Shown here: positions 34,384-44,244 of the stretch, one piece after another | Layout of the letters: the number at the start of each line of letters is the position of its first letter | Position numbering within the stretch: position 1 is the stretch's first letter | From: Beijerinckiaceae bacterium | Lineage (GTDB): Bacteria > Bacteroidota > Bacteroidia > Chitinophagales > Chitinophagaceae | DNA length: 51,412 nucleotides | Assembly (NCBI GenBank): GCA_903970475.1 | Contig: CAJCIQ010000019.1 | Location: forward strand, 1-51,412 | Reading direction: 5' to 3' | Notes under the pieces: generated by a model | Told to the model about the DNA's origin: nothing | The model's input: only the letters and a program-made list of their open reading frames with translations | Databases searched by the model: none | Translations under genes and position numbers: made by a program

Positions 34384-37300
34384 ATGAAGCCAAAAATTCT
34401 TCTATTCGTGGCCCTCGTGTGTCTGGCCGTCCTGCCATCTATGGTTTGGGCCCAGGATATCGTCGTTAAGGGCATTGTGAAAGACCCCAGCGGGAATCCC
34501 GTCCCTGGGGCGTCGGTGACCATCAAAGGCACCGATCATGGAGCCGTATCCGGCACAAACGGGGCATTTACAGTGCATGTTTCTTCCCAGGCTACCCTGG
34601 TTTTCTCCGCGGTGGGTTTTGCTACCAAAGAGGTGGCCGTTAACGGGCAAGCGGAAGTGGAGGTTACCTTGGCCATCACAGACACAAAATTAACCGACGT
34701 TGTGGTGGTTGGTTATGGTAGCCAAAAGAGGAAAGACATTACTTCCTCCATCGCCACCATTGATACTAAGGACATCGGATCAAGGCCTGCGATTTCTACA
34801 GCGGAAGCCCTTCAGGGAAAGGCCGCAGGGGTTCAGGTCATCCAACCCTCCGGAGCGCCAGGCTCTGATTTTTCTATCCATATCCGTGGTATAGGTTCTC
34901 CGAATGGAACGGAACCATTATATGTGGTAGATGGGGTAATGGTTGATAATACAGATGCCATTGATCCAAATAACATTGAATCTATCAGTGTATTGAAGGA
35001 TGCGGCGGCTACAGGTGTTTATGGATCGGCTCAGGCTAATAATGGCGTAGTATTGATCACCACTAAATCCGGTAAGAAGGGTAAAACCTCTACGGAAGGG
35101 TTGGTATATACCGGGTTTCAGCAAATCACCAAGAAACTGGATATGTTGAATACGACCCAGTACAAGGCTTTGCTCAATGATGAATATACCAATGCCGGTC
35201 AGACCCCGCCTAATATCCCCGCTAATTACAATGCCAACAATAATTGGCAAGATCTGGTCTATCATACCGCCCCCCAAACAGGAGCCAACCTGAACTTTTC
35301 AGGCGGAACGGAGAAGGGAACCTGGAACCTGAACCTGGGTTACCTGAACCAGGATGGGATCATCCATACCTCCAATTTTGTCCGCTACCAGGCGAACTTC
35401 AAAATTGAGCAGGATATGAATAATTGGTTGAGTGTAGGCGCCCACATCAATTACAACAGGGCCAATACGACCAGCGTTCCTGATGGGGCTTCTGCCCAGC
35501 ACGGAGGCACGGTACTGGCTGCGTTGACAACGCCTCCCATGGTTCCTGTCATGGATACGGCCACCGGCATCTATTCACCCAATATCGATGGTACGGCCAA
35601 TCCCATTGGCAATATCTATGATAACATCAACAACAAGGTGCTCAATAACATGGTGGGTGATGCGCATATTGAAATCAAACTGCCTTTCCACCTGAAATAC
35701 CGTTCACAGTTTGGGGTAAGTCTGAACAACTTCAACTACAACTACTTCCTGAATCCCACCGACAACGATTATGGAATAAGTTTAGGGGGTGCGGGTAACA
35801 ACGAGACCCAGGAAATATTCCATTATACCTGGGACAACATGTTGACTTTTAATCATTACTGGGGAGACAATGCACTGACGATCACCGGCGTAACGGAAGT
35901 CCAGGATGAAAAATATTGGGATAACCAGCAATCCGGAAATGGATTTGCGACTGCCACCATTCCAACATTGAATGCTGCCTCCACCAATAAGTCGGTTTAC
36001 AGCTATCAGACCGATTGGGGCATCATGTCTTATATCGGAAGGATAACGTATGCCTACCAGGATAAATACCTTTTTGGTGCTACCGTTAGGGCTGACGGAT
36101 CTTCCAGGGTTGGATTCCTGAATAAATGGGGCTACTTCCCCGCGGGATCGTTTGGCTGGAGGATATCTAAGGAAGATTTTCTCAAAGACGCCAAATGGCT
36201 GACCGACCTTAAACTCCGTGTAGGTTATGGTGCTACGGGTAACCTGCCTCCTGCCAACCTCACGACCTATCCTTCATATTCCGCCTTAAATCCTGGGGCG
36301 CTTTATCTGTTCGGACCTGATGTTGCAGCAGGTGTGTCTCCTTCCAATCCTATAGGAAACGCAAAACTGAAATGGGAGTCTGGTAAGCAGCTTGACCTGG
36401 GTTTTGACCTGACCCTGTTCAATAACCGCCTCAGTGTAACGGGTGATTATTACAACAAGCAAACGGACAACCTGATTTTTGAGCAAATTCTTCCAGCTAC
36501 CACTGGAAACAGCGATGGGGAAACTTTTGTGAACCTGCCAGGTAAAGTATCTAACAAAGGATTTGAATTATCTGTGTCTGGTACGATTGTAAAGACCAGG
36601 GACTTCAGTTGGAGCGGCACATTCAACATTTCGCATAACAAGAATAATGTTACTGGCCTTGATTCAGGAACATCCTATGCAACCGGAGGCATAGGCTTTG
36701 GCGGTAGCGGTACTAACCAGTATCCTTCCATTATTAAAAACGGCCTTCCTTTGGGTGCATTCTGGGGTTACGTTGCTCAGGGCGTTAATCCTCAAACGGG
36801 TAACATGATTTTCAAGGACGTCGACCACGATGGTGCCATTACACCTAATGACCGTACTTACCTCGGATCAGGAGCGCCAACCTGGATATACAGCTATATC
36901 AACAATTTTAGCTACAAAAACTGGGGATTGGATCTGTTGTTTGATGCCGTAAGCGGTAACAAGATCTTTGATGCCACCCGGATTGAAACCGAAGGCATGG
37001 TCGGACCTGGTAATGCCAGCACCGAGGTATTGCATCGTTGGGAAAAGCCTGGTGATATCACCAATGTACCCATTGCTATAGCAGGAGATCCGGGAACTGG
37101 TAATAATGGTACACCCAATTCCAGCATCTCTTCCCGCTTCATTGAGGATGGCGCATTCCTGAGGGTGAAGGCTGCTACCTTGAGCTACAACTTTAATAGT
37201 GCCGGATTGAAACACATCGGTGTGTATGGGATCCGTTGCTACCTGACTGCCCAGAACCTGTTTACCATTACTGGTTACAAGGGATACAATCCTGAAGTGA

Positions 37301-37395
37301 ACCAACAGGGTACCAGTGCTCAGGCATTAGGCATAGACTATGGTACTTATCCTCAGGCTAAGACGTATATCTTAGGCGTGAATGTCAATCTCTAA
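34384..37395 (+). CDS. SusC-type TonB-dependent transporter
   Basis: 1003 residues: signal peptide (1-23), carboxypeptidase-like regulatory domain (~25-95, GIVKDPSGNPVPGASVTIKG), TonB box/plug (DVVVVGYGSQKRKD, ISTAEALQGKAAGVQV), and a long barrel ending in TYILGVNVNL. SusC proteins import glycans bound by their SusD partner. It heads a four-gene operon (17-base gap to susD). The substrate is inferred from the two downstream GH30 enzymes. Confidence 0.95.
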   Translation: MKPKILLFVALVCLAVLPSMVWAQDIVVKGIVKDPSGNPVPGASVTIKGTDHGAVSGTNGAFTVHVSSQATLVFSAVGFATKEVAVNGQAEVEVTLAITDTKLTDVVVVGYGSQKRKDITSSIATIDTKDIGSRPAISTAEALQGKAAGVQVIQPSGAPGSDFSIHIRGIGSPNGTEPLYVVDGVMVDNTDAIDPNNIESISVLKDAAATGVYGSAQANNGVVLITTKSGKKGKTSTEGLVYTGFQQITKKLDMLNTTQYKALLNDEYTNAGQTPPNIPANYNANNNWQDLVYHTAPQTGANLNFSGGTEKGTWNLNLGYLNQDGIIHTSNFVRYQANFKIEQDMNNWLSVGAHINYNRANTTSVPDGASAQHGGTVLAALTTPPMVPVMDTATGIYSPNIDGTANPIGNIYDNINNKVLNNMVGDAHIEIKLPFHLKYRSQFGVSLNNFNYNYFLNPTDNDYGISLGGAGNNETQEIFHYTWDNMLTFNHYWGDNALTITGVTEVQDEKYWDNQQSGNGFATATIPTLNAASTNKSVYSYQTDWGIMSYIGRITYAYQDKYLFGATVRADGSSRVGFLNKWGYFPAGSFGWRISKEDFLKDAKWLTDLKLRVGYGATGNLPPANLTTYPSYSALNPGALYLFGPDVAAGVSPSNPIGNAKLKWESGKQLDLGFDLTLFNNRLSVTGDYYNKQTDNLIFEQILPATTGNSDGETFVNLPGKVSNKGFELSVSGTIVKTRDFSWSGTFNISHNKNNVTGLDSGTSYATGGIGFGGSGTNQYPSIIKNGLPLGAFWGYVAQGVNPQTGNMIFKDVDHDGAITPNDRTYLGSGAPTWIYSYINNFSYKNWGLDLLFDAVSGNKIFDATRIETEGMVGPGNASTEVLHRWEKPGDITNVPIAIAGDPGTGNNGTPNSSISSRFIEDGAFLRVKAATLSYNFNSAGLKHIGVYGIRCYLTAQNLFTITGYKGYNPEVNQQGTSAQALGIDYGTYPQAKTYILGVNVNL

Positions 37396-37412
37396 TCTTT
37401 AAAAAGTGAATC

Positions 37413-38879
37413 ATGCGTAATCCAAATATATTGGTAAAACTGGGCTTGGCGGGTTTGGTGATGGCTTCTGCCAGTTGCTCCAAGGTGCTCGATAAGACGC
37501 CCATTTCTACCTTAACCACAGGGAATTTCTATAAAACTGCCGCCGATGCCGAAGCCGGTCTGGTAGGCGCCTATAACGGGTATTATACTCAGTATTATGT
37601 ATGGGATTATATCACCGATTTAGACGCCGTTTCGGACAACTGTTATGCGGGTGGTAACAACCCGGATAATATTGCTCAGGATTATTTCACGACTACAGCC
37701 CTTAATGGTAATGTAACCCGTGACTGGCAGGAACTTTATCAGGTAATATCCGGCGCCAACGCCGTATTGGATGGGGTGCCTGGTATCAATGACCCCGTAT
37801 GGGCAGGTAACAACCGAAAGGAACAGATCCTGGGCGAAGCTAAATTCATCAGGGCCATGCAGTACTACTATCTGGTATCATTCTGGGGCGATGTTCCTTT
37901 GGTGTTGACAGATGTTCAGAGTGGTGCTGCGGTGTATCCTTCCCGTACCCCTGCTGCACAAGTTTGGGCTCAGATCATATCTGACCTGAAATATGCGGAC
38001 TCCGTACTGCCTGCCGCATCTTCTTCCAATCCTAATAACGGTCGTGCTACCCTGGGTGCGGCTGATGCCTTGCTCGCTAAGGTATATGCTCAAACGGGGG
38101 ACTATACGGATTGTGATACCTATTGCAAAAAGGTACTCTCCAATGGTTACTACGCTTTGGTTTCCAACTATGCTGATTTGTTCGATGGTAACCACCCCAA
38201 TACAGTGGAATCCATCTTTGAAATCCAGCACAGTTCTGCCAGCGGAACTACTTCTTACGGTCCGGAACTCTTCCTGCCTTATTCTTTGACCGGTGATACC
38301 TGGCCCAAATATGATCCAGCTACCAACGATATCGTAAAGGCTTACCAGGCAGCAGGGGATAATGTACGTATGAAGGCTTCCATTTACTGGTCCGTAGCTT
38401 CGGATGTGGTGGCCATACCTCCTCCTTATACCGCTTCCGACACGGCTGTTCCCTATATCTACAAATGGAAACAACCGGCTGGGTGGAACAGTCCTGACAA
38501 CCAGATTATGATTCGTCTGGCAGATATCATCCTCTTGGATGCAGAAGCACTGAATGCAACCGGATCTACCAATCAGGCCATTACCTTATTGAACCAGATC
38601 AGGACCAGGGTAGGTCTCCCCAATACTACTGCTACCGGTCAAACGGCTGTTGCCGCTGCCATCCTCAATGAAAGGAGACTGGAACTGGCTTTCGAAGGCC
38701 ACAGGTGGTTGGACCTGCTTCGCCAAGGTGCTTCCTATACCATTAATCTGATGAACAACCAGGTGGATCCTGCCGGAAAACCCTTACCTTATAATCTCAC
38801 TCAGGATAAGCTGCTTTTCCCGGTACCCCAGGCTGAAATGGACCTGGATGTCAATCTAACCCAGAATTCTGGTTATTAA
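37413..38879 (+). CDS. SusD/RagB-family glycan-binding lipoprotein
   Basis: 488 residues with lipobox (MASASC, Cys22), then the helical SusD fold: NFYKTAADAEAGLVGAYNGY near the start, AKFIRAMQYYYLVSFWGDVP, and the C-terminal ERRLELAFEGHRWLDLLRQG followed by FPVPQAEMDLD. This is the surface glycan-binding partner of the upstream SusC. The two are separated by 17 bases and are certainly co-transcribed. Confidence 0.95.
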   Translation: MRNPNILVKLGLAGLVMASASCSKVLDKTPISTLTTGNFYKTAADAEAGLVGAYNGYYTQYYVWDYITDLDAVSDNCYAGGNNPDNIAQDYFTTTALNGNVTRDWQELYQVISGANAVLDGVPGINDPVWAGNNRKEQILGEAKFIRAMQYYYLVSFWGDVPLVLTDVQSGAAVYPSRTPAAQVWAQIISDLKYADSVLPAASSSNPNNGRATLGAADALLAKVYAQTGDYTDCDTYCKKVLSNGYYALVSNYADLFDGNHPNTVESIFEIQHSSASGTTSYGPELFLPYSLTGDTWPKYDPATNDIVKAYQAAGDNVRMKASIYWSVASDVVAIPPPYTASDTAVPYIYKWKQPAGWNSPDNQIMIRLADIILLDAEALNATGSTNQAITLLNQIRTRVGLPNTTATGQTAVAAAILNERRLELAFEGHRWLDLLRQGASYTINLMNNQVDPAGKPLPYNLTQDKLLFPVPQAEMDLDVNLTQNSGY

Positions 38880-38890
38880 AAAAGAAGTTA

Positions 38891-40297
38891 ATGAAGCGCC
38901 TGGTTTTGATGATATGTCTGCTGGTTCCGGCAGGGGTGTTCGCCCAGAATGGACAAAAAGTTTTGGTTTACCGCACGGCTGCCCAAACAGCCCTGCGGTT
39001 AACCTTAACCGATACCCTGGCTTTTGCGGATTTCGGGCAACCCCTGGAAACCCAGGCCTGTGTTTTTATTGATCCCCAGCATCGCTTCCAGACCCTGACG
39101 GGTATCGGGGGCGCCCTGACCGATGCTTCAGCGGAAACGTTTGCCCGATTGCCCGCCAAAGCCCAGGAAGCATTGCTCAAGGCATATTACGATTCTACCA
39201 GCGGTATTGGTTATACACTGGCCAGAACCCATATTGGTAGTTGCGACTTTTCCAGTGGTTCTTACATGTATGTAAAGGATGGGGACACGGCCCTCAGTAC
39301 ATTCAGTGTAGCTCACGACGAGCAATACAGGATTCCCTTGATCAAGCGTGCTATTGCTGCGGCTGGTGGTCATTTGACGCTGTTCGTCAGCCCCTGGACT
39401 CCGCCGGTCTGGATGAAAGACAACCACGATCTGTTACACGGAGGACATTTACTGCCTCAGTATTACCAGAACTGGGCCAACTATTATGTAAAATTTATCC
39501 GGGCCTACGAGCAAGAGGGTATACCCATATGGGGCCTTACCGTACAGAACGAGCCTATGGCCAAACAGAAATGGGAATCCTGCATCTATTCTGCGGAACA
39601 AGAAAGGGATTTCATTAAAGGTTACCTGGGACCCACCCTCCAAAGGGAAGGATTGGGTGACCTCAAGCTCATGGCTTGGGACCACAACCGGGACTTACTC
39701 TATCAAAGAGCCAGCACCGTGTTGAATGATCCAGATGCCGCTAAATATGTGTGGGGCATTGGGTTTCACTGGTACGTGCGGGATTTGTTTGATAACGTGG
39801 CCAGGGTAAAAGAAAGTTTTCCCAATATCAACCTGATGTTGACGGAAGCCTGCCTGTATCCCTTTAGCTGGGCCAAACTCAATGATTGGGTATGGGGTGA
39901 AAAGTATGGGACTTCCATGATCCATGACTTTAACAACGGGGCTGTGGGTTGGACGGATTGGAACATCCTCTTGGACCAAAACGGAGGCCCCAATCACGTG
40001 CAGAATTTTTGTTTTGCACCTATTCATGCTGATACCAGGGATGGAAGCCTGCACTATATGAACTCCTACTACTACATTGGTCATTTCTCCCGATTCATCC
40101 GCCCTGGCGCCAACCGTATCAGCGTGTCCACCAACAGGGATGACTTGTTGGCTACTGGCTTTATCAATCCCAATGGGCAGACGGTGGTAGTGGTTATGAA
40201 TACCGGAGTGAAAAAATATTCTTTCAAACTGTGGTGCAAGGGTAAGGCCGCTACAACGACCAGCCTGCCGCACTCGATCATGACTATGGTCTATTAA
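38891..40297 (+). CDS. GH30-family glycoside hydrolase
   Basis: 468 residues with a signal peptide (1-19). GH30 hallmarks: GIGGALTDAS, SPWTPPVWMKDN, acid/base Glu221 in TVQNEPMAKQ, FHWY, and nucleophile Glu319 in MLTEAC; the short C-terminal beta domain is retained (FSRFIRPGANRISVS). The family includes glucosylceramidases and beta-glucan/xylan hydrolases; no subfamily is certain. It is 11 bases after susD. No lipobox is seen, so it is probably periplasmic. Confidence 0.9.
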   Translation: MKRLVLMICLLVPAGVFAQNGQKVLVYRTAAQTALRLTLTDTLAFADFGQPLETQACVFIDPQHRFQTLTGIGGALTDASAETFARLPAKAQEALLKAYYDSTSGIGYTLARTHIGSCDFSSGSYMYVKDGDTALSTFSVAHDEQYRIPLIKRAIAAAGGHLTLFVSPWTPPVWMKDNHDLLHGGHLLPQYYQNWANYYVKFIRAYEQEGIPIWGLTVQNEPMAKQKWESCIYSAEQERDFIKGYLGPTLQREGLGDLKLMAWDHNRDLLYQRASTVLNDPDAAKYVWGIGFHWYVRDLFDNVARVKESFPNINLMLTEACLYPFSWAKLNDWVWGEKYGTSMIHDFNNGAVGWTDWNILLDQNGGPNHVQNFCFAPIHADTRDGSLHYMNSYYYIGHFSRFIRPGANRISVSTNRDDLLATGFINPNGQTVVVVMNTGVKKYSFKLWCKGKAATTTSLPHSIMTMVY

Positions 40298-40310
40298 ATT
40301 TTCAAACTGC

Positions 40311-41765
40311 ATGAGTAGTGTATCGCGCGTATTGAGTGGACTGGCGATAGTTGGGTTATTTCCTTTTATGGCATTTGCGCAACAAACCGCTGGCCCCTCG
40401 GCCAGGACCGCAGCCTCATTGGCCCGGAACGAGGGACCCGGTGTTTCCTGGTGGCTCACCAATCCGGATAAAAGTGCGTTGTTGCAAGAGCAGGCGCCAT
40501 TAACATTTACCTCGGATAAGACCGGTCAGTCTTCTATAATACTGGATACGGCGGAGCGGTTTCAAACCATGGATGGTTTTGGATTTGCCCTTACCGGTGG
40601 TAGTGCCATCCTTATTGAAGGGTTGAGGCCCAAAGAACGTAAAGACTTGCTACAGGAATTATTTTCTATAAAAGGGAAGGGTATAGGCATTAGTTACCTG
40701 CGCATCAGCATTGGTGCTTCTGACCTTGACCCGGCGGTGTTCTCCTATGATGACCAGCCTAAGGGACAAACAGACCCTGAGCTAAAGCAATTCAGTATTC
40801 AAAAAGATGAGCAATACCTGATTCCTTTGCTCCATGAGATATTAGCCATTAACCCTCAGTTGCATATTTTGGGATCTCCCTGGTCGGCCCCGTCCTGGAT
40901 GAAGGATAACGACACCACGGCTGCCGGTCACCTGGACCCCCAGTGGTATAAAGCCTATGCCACTTACCTGGTCAAATACATTAAGGCCATGCGTGCCCAT
41001 GGCATCCGCGTAGAAGCCATTACTCCCCAGAATGAGCCCCTCAATCCTAAGAACAATCCGAGTATGGTCATGGACGATACGGCCCAGGATGTGTTTATTA
41101 AAACGTCGTTGGGACCCGTTTTCAAGGCCGCTGGATTGACCACTAAAATCATTGTGTATGATCACAACTGTGATCGGCCCGATTATCCTATGTACATCCT
41201 CAAAGATCCCAAGGCAGATCCCTATGTCTCGGGATCTGCTTTTCACTTGTATTTAGGGAAGGTAGAAGCCATGAGTGGGGTTCATCAAGCCTATCCAAAC
41301 AAAGCCTTGTACTTTACGGAGATTTATACGGCAGGAAGCAGTTCGTTTGCTGGTGACTTAAATTGGCATATAGCCAATGTCATCATTGGGGCTCCGAATA
41401 ACTGGGCCAAAAACGTATTGGAATGGAACCTGGCATCCGATCCTGATTTGAACCCCCATACCCCTGGTGGTTGTAATACATGTTTGGGGGCGGTGACGAT
41501 CAGCGATTCGGTGTCCATCAGCCGCAACGTGGCCTACTATATTGTGGCACACGCTTCCAAATTTGTTCGTTCCGGCTCAGTAAGGATTGGCTCTTCAACC
41601 CCTGACCATTTAGTGAACGTGGCCTTTCGGACTCCCCAGGGAAAGTTCGTGGTTATTGTGCTCAATAACGCCGACCATGCCCAAACTTTTAGCCTCGGCC
41701 TAAAGGGTGGAAAGGCAGCGACGGCTACGCTGAACGCGGGTGCAGTCGGAACCTTTGAGTGGTAA
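40311..41765 (+). CDS. GH30 glycoside hydrolase, beta-1,6-glucanase-like (GH30_3)
   Basis: 484 residues with a signal peptide (ending AFAQQ). Motifs: GFGFALTGGSA, SPWSAPSWMKDN, acid/base Glu242 in TPQNEPLNPKNNP, IIVYDHNCDRPDYP, and nucleophile Glu337 in LYFTEIYT; the beta-domain region HASKFVRSGSVRIGS follows. The NEPLNPKNNPSM and DHNxDRPDYP features are those of the GH30_3 endo-beta-1,6-glucanase group. With GH30 number one it suggests use of a beta-1,6-glucan such as fungal cell-wall glucan (inference). Confidence 0.88.
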   Translation: MSSVSRVLSGLAIVGLFPFMAFAQQTAGPSARTAASLARNEGPGVSWWLTNPDKSALLQEQAPLTFTSDKTGQSSIILDTAERFQTMDGFGFALTGGSAILIEGLRPKERKDLLQELFSIKGKGIGISYLRISIGASDLDPAVFSYDDQPKGQTDPELKQFSIQKDEQYLIPLLHEILAINPQLHILGSPWSAPSWMKDNDTTAAGHLDPQWYKAYATYLVKYIKAMRAHGIRVEAITPQNEPLNPKNNPSMVMDDTAQDVFIKTSLGPVFKAAGLTTKIIVYDHNCDRPDYPMYILKDPKADPYVSGSAFHLYLGKVEAMSGVHQAYPNKALYFTEIYTAGSSSFAGDLNWHIANVIIGAPNNWAKNVLEWNLASDPDLNPHTPGGCNTCLGAVTISDSVSISRNVAYYIVAHASKFVRSGSVRIGSSTPDHLVNVAFRTPQGKFVVIVLNNADHAQTFSLGLKGGKAATATLNAGAVGTFEW

Positions 41766-41950
41766 ACGGTCCTACCTGGCTATATGAGCCGCTAACCTTA
41801 ATACGCCGAGGCCTTGGCCGCCGTCCCAATAACTTAATTAGGTTATTCTTAATCAAGTACTTAACTTGAAGCGGAGTAACCTTTTGTTTTTATCTTTTCA
41901 AACTGTACCCGGATTTTACTTACTTTAATCTTTAGAATAACTACTCCGAT

Positions 41951-42733
41951 ATGAAATCGTTCCGACTCCTCGTTTTGGTGGCTGCAATGGCAGCCTCCCT
42001 GCCTCAAGCGAAAGCCCAGCGCATCAGCCCCGATCAGTTCAGCACCAGCCTGGGCACCCTGACCATCCAACCCATCAACCATGCAACTTTCGTCATGACG
42101 GTGGCTGGAAAAATCATTTATGTGGATCCTGTGGGAGGTGCAGCCATTTTTCAGGGTTTGGGGGCGCCGGACATCATCCTGATCACCGATATTCACGGAG
42201 ACCATATGGACAGCGCGACCATTGCCGCTGTCAGCAAATCTTCTACCATCATAGTGGCTCCACAGGCGGTGGCAGACAAACTTCCCGGTTACGAGAAGGT
42301 TCACCTAACGGTCATGCATAACGGAGATAATACCTCCATATTGGGATTGCCTGTGCTGGCCATTCCCATGTATAACCTTCCGGATGGGCCATCGGCTGCC
42401 ATGCATACCAAAGGCAGGGGTAACGGTTACGTTCTCAACATTGGGGGAAAGCATATCTATATCTCCGGGGACACCCAGGGGATTCCTGAAATGCGTTCAC
42501 TCCGAGACATTGATATTGCTTTTGTTTGTATGAACCTGCCCTATACCATGGACGTGAAGGAAGCTGCCGATGCCGTGCTTGCCTTCCGGCCCAAAATCGT
42601 TTATCCTTACCACTACAGGGGAAAGAACGGGCTCAGTGATGTGGCTCAATTCAAGGCCCTGGTCGATGCGGATAACAAAGGCATTGAAGTGAGGCTCAGG
42701 AATTGGTATCCGCAAGCTGATGCCGGGAAATAG
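41951..42733 (+). CDS. exported UlaG-like metallo-beta-lactamase-fold protein
   Basis: 260 residues with a signal peptide (1-22). The MBL fold starts LTIQPINHATFVMTVAGK and its metal motif reads TDIHGDHMD, the DxHxDH variant (Asp80, His82, Asp84, His85). Later metal ligands lie in YISGDTQG and YPYHYRG. It resembles UlaG-type hydrolases (L-ascorbate-6-phosphate lactonase fold) but with export; the substrate is unknown. The 185-base gap upstream contains a small palindrome (CAAGT/ACTTG near 41855) and separates it from the utilisation locus. Confidence 0.85.
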   Translation: MKSFRLLVLVAAMAASLPQAKAQRISPDQFSTSLGTLTIQPINHATFVMTVAGKIIYVDPVGGAAIFQGLGAPDIILITDIHGDHMDSATIAAVSKSSTIIVAPQAVADKLPGYEKVHLTVMHNGDNTSILGLPVLAIPMYNLPDGPSAAMHTKGRGNGYVLNIGGKHIYISGDTQGIPEMRSLRDIDIAFVCMNLPYTMDVKEAADAVLAFRPKIVYPYHYRGKNGLSDVAQFKALVDADNKGIEVRLRNWYPQADAGK

Positions 42734-42749
42734 CACACGCTTTTTTCAT

Positions 42750-44226
42750 ATGAAAGTACCCTCAGTTGAACTTCTTGTAAAGGGAGCCTGGTCCGCCTTT
42801 TGCCGGTTTCCTGTAGCTATTGGTTTTGCTATTTTCGGTTCATGGTCTGCCATGATGGCCTTGGAATAATTGCAGTACTCCTATAAATTCGGGGGCTTCG
42901 ATTATTCCAGGTTGCTGGAGCCATCCATCTTAGGCATGTTGTTAGGCATTATAGCCGTTCAGTTTGCTGAAATTAAAAAGGGAAGGATGGGGTTTCAGCT
43001 GGGTGTTCAGTTGTTGGCTTTGATCCTGGTGGTACTTTACTATTTCTTCTGCTATAATTTCGACATTCACGAGACCCATATCCGGTTTCTTGTACTGTAC
43101 ATTGGGCTGCATTTACTGATCAGTGTCCTTCCTTATATCGCTGTGAAGCAGCGAAACGGATTCTGGCAATTTAACGAGACCCTCTTTTTGAACATTCATA
43201 CGGCGTTACTGTACAGCCTTATCTTGAGCACGGGAATAAGCCTGGTGCTGACGGCATTAATACATTTTGCTGCCCATTGAGACCATATACTTGCTGATCC
43301 TCTATGCTTATATGGTGAAGATTATAGTGACAGCTCAATGGCCAGTAGGTTGGGTCTCCTATCTGATATTGGTCTATTCGGTCCTGGGCGTACTTGCCTT
43401 ATTGTTGATTCATCCTATCAGAAACCAGCAAGGGAATAAATGGATTGTTGGGTTTTCCAGTTTTTTCTATATAGCACTCATTCCTTTGTTGTGTTTATTG
43501 TACCTGGCCATTTTCAAAAGGGTGAATACTTATGGAATAACGGAGCTGAGGTATTATGTTTTGCTACTGGCCACTTGGCTGCTGGCTTTGAATTTGTACT
43601 TTGTTTTTTCCAAAATTAAAAGCATAAAGATCATACCTGTTTCCCTTTGTATCCTGGCGCTTTTTTCAACGGTAGGGCCCTGGGGGGCGTTTCAATGGTC
43701 CCTCCGGTCTCAGCAAAGAAGGTGACTGCTGTATTTGAAAAGAATCACTACCTGGTGAATGGTAAGTTAAGCGGTAAGTATGGAAGACCTTCCCTCATGG
43801 ATAGAAATCAAATGGAGGATATCACCAATTACCTCATTACTACACATGGCCCTCAAACCTTTCAGCCGTACCTATCGGTTCCCATAGGCTCCCTGCTGGG
43901 TAAGGACGACAATTCCGGCGGTAATGGATACCACGTTGATCCCGCTCAATGCCAGGGACACGCTGCGACTGATTTTTAAAAAGGCGGATCTGGAGATATC
44001 TGTAGCCGGGAAAAGTTTGCGGACCCTCCACCTCAAAGAAAAGGTAGTTCCATTTTTAAGGGGGAATAATTATCAGGACACTGCATACCTGGAATGGGAG
44101 CTGGGGAAACCTGATCCTTGGAGGTATAAGCTCATCTTCAGAAAAATGCAAGGTGATACCACCTACCAGGGTCTTCAGTTCTATGATTTGCAGATGGAAA
44201 TGCTCGTTGGCAAATCCCCCAACTAA
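42750..44226 (+). pseudogene. DUF4153 membrane protein gene, multiply broken
   Basis: ATG at 42750 starts MKVPSVELLVKGAW and FCRFPVAIGFAIFGSWSAMM. An in-frame TAA at 42867 interrupts it, and the same frame continues through FGGFDYSRLLEPSILGML to 43280. The next family segment (YLLILYAYMVKI, RVNTYGITELRYYVLLLATW) is in another frame from ~43270, with about 50 residues of the family missing at the junction. A third frame (~43700-43900, MEDITNYLITTHG) and a fourth (~43924-44226) follow. One stop and at least three frame changes make this a clear pseudogene of a DUF4153 protein, normally about 600 residues. Confidence 0.85.
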
Positions 44227-44244
44227 TTATTATTTTGCACCCTG

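Noticed and set aside
41766..41950. CAAGT/ACTTG palindrome as a promoter operator
   Set aside because: Only five pairs with an AT-rich context; likely chance.
42867..42869. Selenocysteine or readthrough at the in-frame TAA of the DUF4153 gene
   Set aside because: TAA is not a selenocysteine codon and the gene has several other frame changes, so plain decay is simpler.
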